Shown here in pieces: positions 1-8,155 of a stretch of 47,774 nucleotides of DNA; within the stretch, counting starts at the first letter, position 1; each line of letters starts with the position of its first letter. Under the pieces are notes generated by a model. That model had not been told where the DNA came from, searched no databases, and worked only from the letters and a program-made list of their open reading frames with translations. The DNA lies in contig JAHJBM010000003.1 in NCBI GenBank assembly GCA_018813505.1, forward strand, positions 1 through 47,774, in the 5' to 3' direction. This stretch comes from Microcaldota archaeon (lineage in GTDB: Archaea; Micrarchaeota; Micrarchaeia; Anstonellales; Bilamarchaeaceae). Both the position numbers and the translations under genes were made by a program.

Positions 1-507
1 ATATTCAATATGCTTGCAATCGCATACAACTGGAAATTAAAGGACTTGCCACTTATGGGAAATGTTTACATTGCAACAACTATGGCCATACCATTCATAT
101 TCGGGAATTTTGTGGTTTCTGAAACGCTCTCTAGCCTTGCAGTGATACTCGCTTTATTGGGATTCTTGGCAGGACTGGCACGGGAGATAATCAAATCTGT
201 TCAGGATATGGAAGGGGACATCAAGGCAAGGAAATCCAAAACTTTACCTGTAATGATCGGAAAGGGTGCATCAGTAAAGATCGCGATGATATTCTACCTG
301 CTCTTTTTACCTCTTACGGCATTGCCGTTTGTTTCAGGACTCAGATACGATGTTTTGCCCGCGATATTCGTAACCGCTGCTGATTTGATCATAATACTTA
401 TCTGCTATAACCTGATAAGCAAAGAGGATTTTGTATTCGCCAGAAACACGAGCCTGGTCGCATTTGTCCTAGGGATGATCGGGCTTTTTGTTGCGGCTTT
501 GTTGTGA
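1..507 (+). CDS. UbiA-family prenyltransferase, C-terminal part (probable digeranylgeranylglyceryl phosphate synthase)
   Basis: The reading frame is open from the first base, so this is the 3' part of a gene that begins outside the window; the first ATG (position 10) is probably internal. The visible ~168 residues are several membrane helices. The loop REIIKSVQDMEGD contains a DxxxD motif (DMEGD) typical of the second prenyl-diphosphate/Mg2+ binding loop of UbiA enzymes, followed by KARKSKTLPVMIGK, also typical. In archaea the closest role is adding the second geranylgeranyl chain to make the ether-lipid core at the membrane. The family is clear; the exact substrate is inferred from the archaeal context. 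Confidence 0.8.
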   Translation: MFNMLAIAYNWKLKDLPLMGNVYIATTMAIPFIFGNFVVSETLSSLAVILALLGFLAGLAREIIKSVQDMEGDIKARKSKTLPVMIGKGASVKIAMIFYLLFLPLTALPFVSGLRYDVLPAIFVTAADLIIILICYNLISKEDFVFARNTSLVAFVLGMIGLFVAALL

Positions 508-510
508 GGC

Positions 511-518
511 TATATAAA
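511..518 (+). promoter_or_regulatory. TATA box for the 541 gene
   Basis: TATATAAA lies about 26 bases before the GTG at 541, the normal archaeal TATA-to-start distance. An AGGTGAT ribosome-binding-like site (525-531) also precedes that GTG. Confidence 0.5.
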
Positions 519-540
519 TTATATAGGTGATAATTAACTT

Positions 541-1671
541 GTGGGGGATAACTTGATAGATAACAAAAAAGTGGAAAATTTTTTTAGAAACCGAAAGAAA
601 GAAGCAAGCATATTAAGGGCGGTTTTGGTTTTTGTAGTCGTAACTTTTTTCATGTCTTTATTGACACTGTTCAGTGATTATAGTCAGAGACTTGATCTTA
701 TATTCAATCCGCAGTTGCAGTCTTCTGTAATAGGAAGCGTGGTTTATAGTTTTCTTGCACTTGCAATATTGTTTTTTGTTCCTGCAATAGGACTGAACTG
801 GATCATAGGGAAGGAGATATACAAGTCAAAGGCACGCCTTGTTGAGGTTGCATATGTCTTTATGCTGGCGTTTTCATCATTCCTTATCCCATTCATAGTT
901 GCAGCCATGTTGGAGTTTGTATATGCACCGATAGCCCCACTTGCCTTGATATTTTTCCTTTTTTTCTTTTATATCATAATAGTTGCAACAAAAGAACTAC
1001 ATAATTTGAGTTATTGGCATTCATTTGTACTAATGACACTCAGTAACGGTGTGGCTGGTATAGTAAGACTTGGAATGGCGATGGTTTACGTTTATTTCCT
1101 GATGAGCAGCCCTGTCCATTATGAGAATAACATAACGGACAACAGTGATGGAACTATCACTGCGACTTTTGCCGAGATACATACTGAAACTGGCATTCCA
1201 AGAGACATATGTTATGTTATGTTGCCTGAAGGCTGGAAAGTTGTCGATAATGAAAGTGAAACAAGAATAGAAACGTATTTAGACACCCATGTGCCTTCAG
1301 ATGCAACTTTTACTAATGGTAATAATACGTTTTTGTTTTTTGAATATGGACTTCCTCGAGGCGGATATAAAACTGGACCACATATAAAATGCGATGAAAC
1401 GATATCGGAGTATAGAGAATGGTGGTTTGAGAAGAACTTTGATCCGAAATATGATACATACCAAAATGATTTCATATCGTATGAAGAGAATTTAGTTGAG
1501 GCATGTGACTCCAAGATACTGAACAATAATGAAACAATAACACGACATATATCGTCTGGTAGTTTCATTGGAAACACACTTGGATTCGTAATAATATACC
1601 AGTCCCCAGCAGGAGAAGACGAAGATTTATATTTTATTATAAACAATATCCGCTGTTATAACAATTATTAA
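541..1671 (+). CDS. Polytopic membrane protein with large C-terminal soluble domain (Yip1-like membrane part)
   Basis: I do not recognise a specific function. The N-terminal half (about residues 25-195) has five or six hydrophobic segments in a layout resembling Yip1-domain membrane proteins. The last ~180 residues are polar, with several cysteines and an N-x-T site, and probably face outside. GTG at 541 is supported by a TATA box and AGGTGAT upstream; a TTG at 553 after GGGGGAT is an alternative. It sits 11 bases before the next gene, so the two are probably co-transcribed, which suggests an envelope role. Function is inference only. Confidence 0.6.
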   Translation: MGDNLIDNKKVENFFRNRKKEASILRAVLVFVVVTFFMSLLTLFSDYSQRLDLIFNPQLQSSVIGSVVYSFLALAILFFVPAIGLNWIIGKEIYKSKARLVEVAYVFMLAFSSFLIPFIVAAMLEFVYAPIAPLALIFFLFFFYIIIVATKELHNLSYWHSFVLMTLSNGVAGIVRLGMAMVYVYFLMSSPVHYENNITDNSDGTITATFAEIHTETGIPRDICYVMLPEGWKVVDNESETRIETYLDTHVPSDATFTNGNNTFLFFEYGLPRGGYKTGPHIKCDETISEYREWWFEKNFDPKYDTYQNDFISYEENLVEACDSKILNNNETITRHISSGSFIGNTLGFVIIYQSPAGEDEDLYFIINNIRCYNNY

Positions 1672-1682
1672 CGGGGGATGAT

Positions 1683-4055
1683 ATGTCTGGTTGTAGATTT
1701 GACCTAGAAAGGTCAGCTGATTTAGAGACACGAAGGAACGAATTCCACACAAGAAGACCACTAGACGATGATAGGTTAGGTGCAAGAATTTGGAGGAACA
1801 TAAGAAGGTTTGCCTCTAATGCTGCTGTTGCTTTGGCTCTTACTGCTGGAACTGCCAGTATGCCTGCCTGTTCACAGGAAACTCAGGAAACACAAAGACA
1901 TGATGTCGTAACAAGGGCTGCACTAACTGATGAGAATGGCCGTGCTTCTTTTGATATACACAATGTACGATATGAATTGAATGTAACTGATTCTGAAACA
2001 GGGGACGGAGTTCCGAATATGCTTGGGATACTTTCTGCTACAGATGAAGGCGGATTGTATATGGTATTTGATCAGGAAGAGAACAGATATCCTCCTGCTA
2101 TGACCGGTGTGAGTGCTGAGGATGAAAATACTGAATCACATGTGAGGAGAAGCAATGTGGTTGTTGAGATACCTGAAACTATTTGTAATCTACCAAGGAG
2201 GTTAGTGGTTGGTGGAAGAAGTCCTGCTGAATTATTTGATGAGAGATCAGCAGATCAAAGAAGCGTATTGACAACTTTTTTTAAACCTATAGAGGATAGT
2301 GAGGGAAATGCTAGACGATTTACCCTTAGACAATTAGACGATGAGATGAGGCACCTCATAGAATTTGCTGTGGGGAGTGCAGTAAGTGAGGGAGCAGAAG
2401 AAGGAATAATAAAAATACTAACGGCAAGTGGGATAAAACTTGGAACTCGAGTAACCGAGACGACTAATGCAATTGGGTGGGTTTTAATGGCCATGGATCT
2501 CTGCGCTGTTTCAGACACATTAAGTTGGGCTTCATATTACAGAGGATTGTGTTACGACGATGAAGACAGATTTGAGATATGGGAATTGAAAAATTTTCCA
2601 GAGGTTGGTTGGGATATCTCAGGAGTTTATGTAGGCATAATCACAAATCCTGTTTTCATAATTCTCCCAGTGGAAAGGCCAGATGAATGGGAAGCACCAA
2701 TAGCACACATAGATGGCATGATAGACATAAGCGAAACTGCATCATTTCTAATGAGAAGAACTGCCACACTTGAACATGTTGACGGTATACTTCCAACTGT
2801 TGGTTACCTATTCAGTGGTTCGAGTAATAGATTTTTCTTTGATGCAGGGGCATGTGAGAATATTAATCCAGAGTATAACTTGACTGTAAATGTCCAGGAT
2901 CTCCAATATCTTTTTGCTGCTGAGCTTTCAACATCACTGCATGTAAGTGATGATGAAGAATATGAGATTGGATTCTATCCTGCTGAAGGATGTGAAAGTG
3001 AAGATGATTACTTCACATCATACCTGCTTGAGGATGAGATATGCAGTCCTTATGATATCGCGGTTTCTTGTTCTGCTGTAAATGGCTATGTGACAGCTGA
3101 GGAATGTAATATTGAAGAAGAACCTGAAGAAAGTTGTTTTACTTTAATTACTACAGAACCGGCAACATCACCACACATTTATGACATTGATGGAGATATA
3201 TTAGTCTTTGAAGTTGATAATAGATTCAGATATGCTAATATAGAAACACATGAGATCAGCCAACTACCAAATGGTGAGGATGAGGATTGCGTGGGAGTTG
3301 AAGGGGCACGGGTTTCTGGTCAGGATATAATTACAGGTTGTTGGAGATGTGGAGCTGACATATGTCATTACAGAATAGGTGATGAATTCCTAACTCCACT
3401 CCCACTTATTGAGACTAATGGTGCAGGTGCAATGGATATAAATGAAGGCGCCATCATCTATGAGGCTTATACAGGAACAGATTACCACCATGCACTTATG
3501 TCATATAACATTGAAACTGGAGAAATCAATGAAATAGCTTTACCGATAGATACATATGGCATTGGACAGTTAGTCTTCGATGGTTCTACGTTGGCAATTA
3601 AGACAGGTATGCCAAATATAAGTTTGTGGTACCAACAGATGGGTGGTGACTGGAACCAAATAGAATCTTTTGCAGAAAATCTAGAAAGTGGAGACAGTAC
3701 TCAATTTGTGATGTCAGAAGGAACTGTCGCTTATGATATCTGGCATGGATCATTGCCAGGTCAAATATACTTATATGACATGAATACTGGTTCCACCACA
3801 ACCCCCACAGCATTGAGCGATTATGAATTAGGATCTGGTATTTCATTGTGGGAAAACAGAATGGTTTTTCGACTATGGAACGACAGCAACATACAAATGC
3901 TTGATATGAGCACAAACTCAGTTGATGAAATAGTCCAGGTGTCTGGCTGGGTCGGCCAACTAATTCTGAATGGAAATAATTTGATACACGTAACCCTATC
4001 TTCAAACGGTTCGATACACGTATGCAACGTCGACAGATTAATAAACGAGTATTAG
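1683..4055 (+). CDS. Large exported lipoprotein-like protein with C-terminal beta-propeller
   Basis: 790 residues, starting at an ATG preceded by GGGGGATGAT. A ~40-residue polar N-terminal extension ends in NIRRF and a hydrophobic stretch (about 46-62) followed by ASMPACSQ. This resembles a twin-arginine signal followed by a lipobox-like cysteine. The middle part is acidic and rich in cysteine. From about residue 490 to the end there are repeated blade-like units, such as 'YDIDGDILVFEV', 'MDINEGAIIYEA' and 'LYDMNTGS', typical of TolB/WD-like beta-propellers. Likely a cell-surface binding protein. Family membership beyond the propeller is not recognised; Tat export and lipidation are inferred. 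Confidence 0.65.
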   Translation: MSGCRFDLERSADLETRRNEFHTRRPLDDDRLGARIWRNIRRFASNAAVALALTAGTASMPACSQETQETQRHDVVTRAALTDENGRASFDIHNVRYELNVTDSETGDGVPNMLGILSATDEGGLYMVFDQEENRYPPAMTGVSAEDENTESHVRRSNVVVEIPETICNLPRRLVVGGRSPAELFDERSADQRSVLTTFFKPIEDSEGNARRFTLRQLDDEMRHLIEFAVGSAVSEGAEEGIIKILTASGIKLGTRVTETTNAIGWVLMAMDLCAVSDTLSWASYYRGLCYDDEDRFEIWELKNFPEVGWDISGVYVGIITNPVFIILPVERPDEWEAPIAHIDGMIDISETASFLMRRTATLEHVDGILPTVGYLFSGSSNRFFFDAGACENINPEYNLTVNVQDLQYLFAAELSTSLHVSDDEEYEIGFYPAEGCESEDDYFTSYLLEDEICSPYDIAVSCSAVNGYVTAEECNIEEEPEESCFTLITTEPATSPHIYDIDGDILVFEVDNRFRYANIETHEISQLPNGEDEDCVGVEGARVSGQDIITGCWRCGADICHYRIGDEFLTPLPLIETNGAGAMDINEGAIIYEAYTGTDYHHALMSYNIETGEINEIALPIDTYGIGQLVFDGSTLAIKTGMPNISLWYQQMGGDWNQIESFAENLESGDSTQFVMSEGTVAYDIWHGSLPGQIYLYDMNTGSTTTPTALSDYELGSGISLWENRMVFRLWNDSNIQMLDMSTNSVDEIVQVSGWVGQLILNGNNLIHVTLSSNGSIHVCNVDRLINEY

Positions 4056-4091
4056 CGATTTCGGACGATTGACGAATGGGTATACGCTAGA

Positions 4092-4100
4092 TTTATAAAT
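4092..4100 (+). promoter_or_regulatory. TATA box for the 4135 gene
   Basis: TTTATAAAT is followed about 25-30 bases later by a probable start site and then AAGGTGAT (4122-4129), five bases before the ATG at 4135. The 79-base gap after the propeller gene thus contains its own promoter. Confidence 0.45.
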
Positions 4101-4134
4101 AGTATTATTCCCACACACCATAAGGTGATATTTA

Positions 4135-4506
4135 ATGAAGATGAAATATGGTGAAATGGCCTTTTTAGGCGGTATTGTATTAGCTGTGCTTATTGGCCTT
4201 TTTTCAAGTTATATACCATTAAGTATGTTACCAATAGCAATGGCACTTCTAGTGGTGCTTGGTCTTGTTGTTGGAGTCATGAATGTTAGCGAAAAAGAAG
4301 TGCAAAAATTCTTGATAGCAACCATTGCGCTTCTTGCGGCAACCACATCACTCGGTCCTTTAACAACGGCAATGATTGGTTGGGGTGGAATAATGTTCAC
4401 ATTAGCAAGCTGGATAACTGGTTTCCTTGGAGCTCTTGCTGCTTTTATTGCACCAGCGGCTTTTGTAGTTGCACTTAAGGCAATCTATGACATGGCACAA
4501 AACTAG
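4135..4506 (+). CDS. Small four-helix membrane protein
   Basis: 123 residues, almost all hydrophobic: four predicted transmembrane segments at roughly 7-28, 30-47, 58-80 and 90-118, with a short charged NVSEKEVQKF loop between the second and third. AAGGTGAT at the right distance supports the ATG at 4135. It has its own TATA box and is followed by a T-rich stretch that could end transcription. I recognise no family and infer only an integral membrane location. Confidence 0.55.
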   Translation: MKMKYGEMAFLGGIVLAVLIGLFSSYIPLSMLPIAMALLVVLGLVVGVMNVSEKEVQKFLIATIALLAATTSLGPLTTAMIGWGGIMFTLASWITGFLGALAAFIAPAAFVVALKAIYDMAQN

Positions 4507-4761
4507 ATTATAATTTTTTTCTTATTTTTTATTTTATTATAAAAAGTATGTAGGAAGATTTCGATTTTGTATCTCAAACCCATCATCCAGACAGGAACAA
4601 CCAAAAAGTTGGTTTTTAAAGTCTATCGTATTATTAAATTAGATATAATTCTGTTAGTTCCACAGTGGATGACATGCATAGTACCTTAGAATAGCACCAT
4701 GTGCTGATGCATCTGGTACGGATGCATCGGTAGTCGATGTGTTTATTAAGGATGAAAATAT
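4507..4761 (+). promoter_or_regulatory. Promoter and structured leader of the L18e operon
   Basis: After a T-rich downstream tract of the preceding gene, TTTTTAAA (4613-4620) is a TATA-like box that would start a transcript near 4645, giving a ~115-base leader. In the leader ATGCAT (4674-4679) pairs with ATGCAT (4722-4727) and GTACC (4681-4685) pairs with GGTAC (4715-4719), enclosing a small GCAC/GTGC hairpin (4694-4704). This is either an autoregulatory ribosomal-protein leader or a small RNA. AAGGATGA just before the ATG at 4762 can serve as ribosome-binding site. Confidence 0.45.
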
Positions 4762-5151
4762 ATGTCAAACACAGACTGGAGCGAGCCGAAGGTGGCGAAA
4801 ATGAAAAAAATAAACAAGGATAATGGAGTCCTTCTCTCTTTAATAGAGAAGTTGATGAAAAGCAAAAAACCAGTTTGGAAACGAGTAGCGAAAGAATTGG
4901 CTCGTCCAAGAAGGAGCAAAGTAGAGGTTAATCTCAGCAAAATCGAACAGTTTGCTCCTGAAGATTCAACAATAATAGTACCTGGAAAGGTACTTGGGGC
5001 AGGCATGCTTTCAAAGAAACTTACGATTGCTGCATTCTCATTCAGCAGCAGTGCAAAACAGTTGATAAGCAAGGCAGGCGGAAAAGCAATAAGCATTGAT
5101 GGCCTTCACAAATCAAATCCTGATGGAAGGAATACAATACTAATGAGATGA
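4762..5151 (+). CDS. rpl18e: 50S ribosomal protein L18e
   Basis: 129 residues, matching archaeal/eukaryotic L18e (eL18). Key stretches are 'SKKPVWKRVAKELARPRR', 'VEVNLSKIEQFA', 'VPGKVLGAG' and the C-terminal LHKSNPDG. It is a large-subunit rRNA-binding protein and the first gene of the conserved archaeal block L18e-L13-S9-RpoN. It is slightly longer than usual at the N terminus; an internal ATG at 4801 would give a more standard length, but AAGGATGA supports 4762. Its TGA overlaps the next ATG (ATGA), so translation is coupled. Confidence 0.95.
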   Translation: MSNTDWSEPKVAKMKKINKDNGVLLSLIEKLMKSKKPVWKRVAKELARPRRSKVEVNLSKIEQFAPEDSTIIVPGKVLGAGMLSKKLTIAAFSFSSSAKQLISKAGGKAISIDGLHKSNPDGRNTILMR

Positions 5152-5573
5152 TGTTAATGTTAGTAATCGATGGTACGAATATGATATTTGGAAGAATGGC
5201 AAGTCAGATCGCAAAGAAACTTATTAATGGAGAAGAAGTGCATATAATAAATGCAGAAAAACTTGTCATAGTTGGAAATCCAACTCAAATATTCGACAGA
5301 TATAGAATCAAAAGGACACTCCAACACAAGGGAACTCCGGAAAATTCCCCCAAGTGGCCAAAACTACCACACTTGCTTGTTAAAAGAATGATACGTGGCA
5401 TGTTGCCAAAAAGAACATCAAGAAAAAAGGATGCTCTGACAAAGCTTAGAGTATATTCTGGAAATCCAAAGAACCTTGAACAGAATACAACATTGGAAGG
5501 GGTTTCATTTGATGGGATTTCCAAGCACATAAACATTTATGATCTTTGTATAAAGATTGGTTATTCGGGTTGA
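5148..5573 (+). CDS. rpl13: 50S ribosomal protein L13
   Basis: 141 residues of uL13. The start region 'LVIDGTNMIFGRMASQIAK', 'VHIINAEKLVIVGNP' and the 'LLVKRMIRGMLPKRTSRKKDA' region (positions ~80-100) are characteristic. It assembles early into the large subunit. The first ATG overlaps the L18e stop codon; ATG codons at 5151 and 5157 are alternatives, and the last gives the most typical N terminus (MLVIDG). It is followed after four bases by S9. Confidence 0.95.
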   Translation: MMLMLVIDGTNMIFGRMASQIAKKLINGEEVHIINAEKLVIVGNPTQIFDRYRIKRTLQHKGTPENSPKWPKLPHLLVKRMIRGMLPKRTSRKKDALTKLRVYSGNPKNLEQNTTLEGVSFDGISKHINIYDLCIKIGYSG

Positions 5574-5577
5574 TATC

Positions 5578-6075
5578 ATGGTCAAGGAAAAGAAAACTGA
5601 TGAAAAAACTGCAGCAAAACCTATAACAGCTAAAAAACCAAGAAAAAAAAGGAGCACAGCAAAGAAAAAAAGCTCTGTAAAGGTTTGCGTGGCAAGAGGA
5701 AAGAGAAAGGAAAGCATTGCAAGGGCAACCATAAAAGAAGGGAAAGGAGTCATAAGGATAAACAGCCATAACATTTCATCGCTCCCTAACAGTTATGTTC
5801 GGGAGATAATAAGAGAGCCATTGAATTATGTGGGTCCTGAGGCAAATACCATCGACATCTCCATAAATGTAAATGGTGGAGGAATGATGGGACAGGCACA
5901 GGCAGCAAGAACTGCAATAGCAAACGCACTCGTTATGTATTTTGATACTATGAATCTCAAGGAAAAATTCATATTGATAGATAGAACACTTGTTGTTGAA
6001 GATACGAGACGTGTCGAACCAAAGAAATACCGTGGACCAAAGGCAAGAGCCAGGTTCCAGAAATCATACAGATAA
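5578..6075 (+). CDS. rps9: 30S ribosomal protein S9
   Basis: 165 residues of uS9 with the signature 'VARGKRKESIARATIKEG', the 'GGGMMGQAQAARTAIANAL' core and a C-terminal basic tail ending KARARFQKSYR that reaches the P-site tRNA. The first ~45 residues are a lysine- and alanine-rich extension ('AKKPRKKRSTAKKKS') not found in most archaeal S9 proteins. The ATG at 5578, four bases after the L13 stop, is preferred to an in-frame GTG at 5557 that lies inside L13. Confidence 0.95.
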   Translation: MVKEKKTDEKTAAKPITAKKPRKKRSTAKKKSSVKVCVARGKRKESIARATIKEGKGVIRINSHNISSLPNSYVREIIREPLNYVGPEANTIDISINVNGGGMMGQAQAARTAIANALVMYFDTMNLKEKFILIDRTLVVEDTRRVEPKKYRGPKARARFQKSYR

Positions 6076-6086
6076 AGGGGGATTAA

Positions 6087-6275
6087 ATGGAATTTCCAGT
6101 AAGATGTTTTACGTGTGGTTCTGTGATAGGACATTTGCATGATGAATATAAGGAGGGGATAAAGAATGGTAAAGGTCCTGAAATTATCCTTGATGAATTA
6201 GGAGTACCAAGGTACTGTTGCAGAAGGATGTTCATTGGACATGTTGACATCACAGAAAATATTTTGAAATACTGA
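6087..6275 (+). CDS. rpoN: DNA-directed RNA polymerase subunit N (Rpb10 homologue)
   Basis: 62 residues. The zinc-binding pattern is complete: CFTCG near the N terminus and CCRRM near the C terminus, the atypical CX2C...CC site of Rpb10/RpoN. It helps assemble the D-L-N-P platform of archaeal RNA polymerase. It begins 11 bases after S9 with AAAGGGG as ribosome-binding site. It ends the operon: a T-rich run follows immediately. RpoK, often next in other archaea, is absent here. Confidence 0.95.
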   Translation: MEFPVRCFTCGSVIGHLHDEYKEGIKNGKGPEIILDELGVPRYCCRRMFIGHVDITENILKY

Positions 6276-6421
6276 ATTTTTTATTTATTTTTTATATTTT
6301 ATAAGCGACATCAATGTTTGCCTTATTTTCAGTATTGATTCTATCTTAAATACAAATAGCTGGTTTATTTAAAATTTAAATCCAGAACTTTCAAAATTTG
6401 ACAGGATACTTTAAATGCGTG
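6276..6421. other. Intergenic stretch before a mobile-element remnant
   Basis: A T-rich tract directly after rpoN (about 6276-6300) can end transcription. The rest is AT-rich with no convincing gene. The mobile element's first hairpin begins at 6422. Confidence 0.4.
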
Positions 6422-6563
6422 GGCCAGAGAAATCCCCGGAAGTAAAATCTAAGAAACATACCTTTAGGTATGGGCTGAATCTGGCCTACAACAATCTCAT
6501 CAACTATTAACACAGTATTCATAGAACTGAGTTATTCTCTACGGAAATGAACTGGTCTCTAAG

Positions 6564-6573
6564 TATATAAATA
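6564..6573 (+). promoter_or_regulatory. TATA box of the truncated tnpB ORF
   Basis: TATATAAATA is centred about 26 bases before the ATG at 6595, so the transcript would be leaderless. Confidence 0.45.
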
Positions 6574-6594
6574 CCATTTTCTAGTAATTCCTTT

Positions 6595-6798
6595 ATGGGG
6601 ATGATGAGAAGCTGGAGATACAGATTATATCCTTCCAAAATACATCGGCAACAGCTAAACAACCATTTCCATGGATGCAAAAATCTCTGGAATTCTCTTC
6701 TTGATCATCAGCCTGCGAAGCAGGCAGAACTCTCGGCGATCAGCCCGGCGGGGGGTTTGGGCGGTCTCGGACTAAGGGAGGTCAGCAGTTTATACTAA
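6595..6798 (+). pseudogene. tnpB: Truncated TnpB (IS200/IS605 OrfB), N-terminal fragment
   Basis: The first ~38 residues contain 'WRYRLYPSKIHRQQLNNHF' then 'GCKNLWNSLLDH', the standard start of TnpB proteins (RLYPT...Q...L......C...WN..L). After that the frame jumps to a Gly/Ser/Ala-rich tail (QPAKQAELSAISPAGG...), resembling the variable tail at the end of some TnpBs. The RuvC nuclease core and zinc finger are missing: 67 residues instead of about 400. An internal in-frame deletion that left both ends is the simplest explanation. Confidence 0.6.
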
Positions 6799-6819
6799 GC
6801 AACCCCCCTTGGGCTGAGA

Positions 6820-7956
6820 TTAGATAGAATTACAGTCAGGAGAAGCATGATCCCCAATGCGAGGACCGGTACTCACCTCAACATCAGGAGATTTGTATGG
6901 AAAATAAACAACAACAAGTGATTCAAATTGTGGACTTTCATCACCATGATTATTTGATGCCGAAATAAGAGTATGGGATGGTAAAATACCAGCACGCAAC
7001 ATACCGGCGTTGAATACTGCACGCAATATTGGATTGAATAATCGCGCTTCAGCAAATATTACTGCATCAGGATGCAGTTCCAGTATATTAGCTCGCATTT
7101 GTAAGAGTAGATAAGTCATTATACCCGATGCACGGTATGGTTCAGAAGTTGCAGCACTACCCATTTCATAAAGATGGATGATCTGCCCCCCAAATTCAAG
7201 TTCAGCATGTTCTGCTATAAGTGAAGCTGCAACTTTACCACAACAACCAGTCATGAGTAAAGGAATGTTATTTGGAACAAGTAGATGCTCAACAGTTCCC
7301 ATATTCAATGGTTCCGGATATTTTGAATACGTGGCACGAAGAAGGGATAATAATTGATCCTTTCTTTGATATGGATCATCAATGAGTTTTAAATCCTCAT
7401 TAAGCCTTGCGCGTGCTTCAGAAATGGTCGTAGGTGTTTTTGCAGATTCTATACGACTGATTGATTGAGTGTCCCTATGAAATCTTTCCCAATCTCTTCT
7501 CTCGTGAGCATTTACACCAAGATGAGCCAACTGGACTGAACCAGATAAACTATCTAGAGATCTAAAAGCATAAGATATATCAAAATTAGAATCAAGAAAC
7601 AAACTAGGTCGTAGATGTGATAATTGACGTGCTACACGCAGTTTTATTTCATCTTTAGGTACACCGGCAACCGATAATGCACGTTTTAACTTGGTTTTGG
7701 CACGATCATAGTCGGATTCAGCTCGTAACAACGCTTGTTCAGTATCTGAGGTAATCATAGCTAATACAGAGGCTCGCGTTATTCCTTCGATAAGAACTCC
7801 CTTGTTAAATGCTCCGGAATTTTTGACCAAAGTTGGGAGATATTTGGCTGAGACCATTAAACCTGGGAATGTACCTTTGGCCCTTTGAACTTTTGGATCC
7901 TTATTTAATTTTAAGGGCCACCCAGCTTTTAAACTTCCTTCGCAACCTTCTCCCAA
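6820..7956 (-). CDS. GNAT-family N-acetyltransferase, similar to beta-lysine acetyltransferase AblB
   Basis: 378 residues from a TTG start that directly follows an in-frame stop; an ATG at 7857 (MVSAKYL) is the more conventional choice and gives 345 residues. The C-terminal third (from about residue 225) fits a GNAT fold: 'SEPYRASGIMTYLLLQM' at the acetyl-CoA loop position, then 'AVIFAEARLFNPILRAVF', 'AGMLRAGIL' and a final beta strand LVVVYFPYK. This resembles AblB, which makes the osmolyte N-epsilon-acetyl-beta-lysine. No lysine aminomutase (AblA) is nearby, so the substrate is unproven. The N-terminal ~200 residues are helical and charged, unlike AblB, and I do not recognise them. It is flanked by a mobile-element remnant and a hairpin string, suggesting an acquired patch. 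Confidence 0.5.
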   Translation of the reverse strand: MGEGCEGSLKAGWPLKLNKDPKVQRAKGTFPGLMVSAKYLPTLVKNSGAFNKGVLIEGITRASVLAMITSDTEQALLRAESDYDRAKTKLKRALSVAGVPKDEIKLRVARQLSHLRPSLFLDSNFDISYAFRSLDSLSGSVQLAHLGVNAHERRDWERFHRDTQSISRIESAKTPTTISEARARLNEDLKLIDDPYQRKDQLLSLLRATYSKYPEPLNMGTVEHLLVPNNIPLLMTGCCGKVAASLIAEHAELEFGGQIIHLYEMGSAATSEPYRASGIMTYLLLQMRANILELHPDAVIFAEARLFNPILRAVFNAGMLRAGILPSHTLISASNNHGDESPQFESLVVVYFPYKSPDVEVSTGPRIGDHASPDCNSI

Positions 7957-8155
7957 AGTATCACCGTATTAATCATTTATATGAATATTCTGAATATGTG
8001 TCATGCAACAATCAATATGACAACTGGCCAACACACCAATATATCTAAGCACACAATATTTTTAAATGATATGTTTTTTCTTTAAATATAAACGAGATAG
8101 CATTTACCCGAATTATTATGATTTGTTCATTCAGTCATCACCATCGGGCAGAAGA

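Larger units (their letters stand above)
6422..6815 (+). mobile_element. Deletion derivative of an IS200/IS605-family (tnpB-only) element
   Basis: The left end folds: GGCCAGA (6422-6428) pairs with TCTGGCC (6480-6486) around an inner CATACC/GGTATG tetraloop hairpin (6457-6472). A TATA box and a short ORF follow, holding only the N terminus of TnpB. The right part is GC-rich and can fold, as the 3' ends of such elements do: GCCTGC/GCAGGC near 6711-6724, then a CCCCCC-TTGGG tract. Terminal structures without a transposase core match non-autonomous palindrome-associated elements. The exact right end is uncertain. Confidence 0.5.

Noticed and set aside
1212-1646. 144-codon minus-strand frame inside the 541 gene
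   Set aside because: Shadow of a well supported gene on the other strand; its composition is not protein-like.
3598-4027. Minus-strand frames under the beta-propeller protein
   Set aside because: They are antisense shadows; the plus frame has clear repeated blades.
4660-4740. C/D box guide RNA in the L18e leader
   Set aside because: GGATGAC and CTGATGC look a little like C and D boxes, but no proper RTGATGA/CTGA pairs with normal spacing are present.
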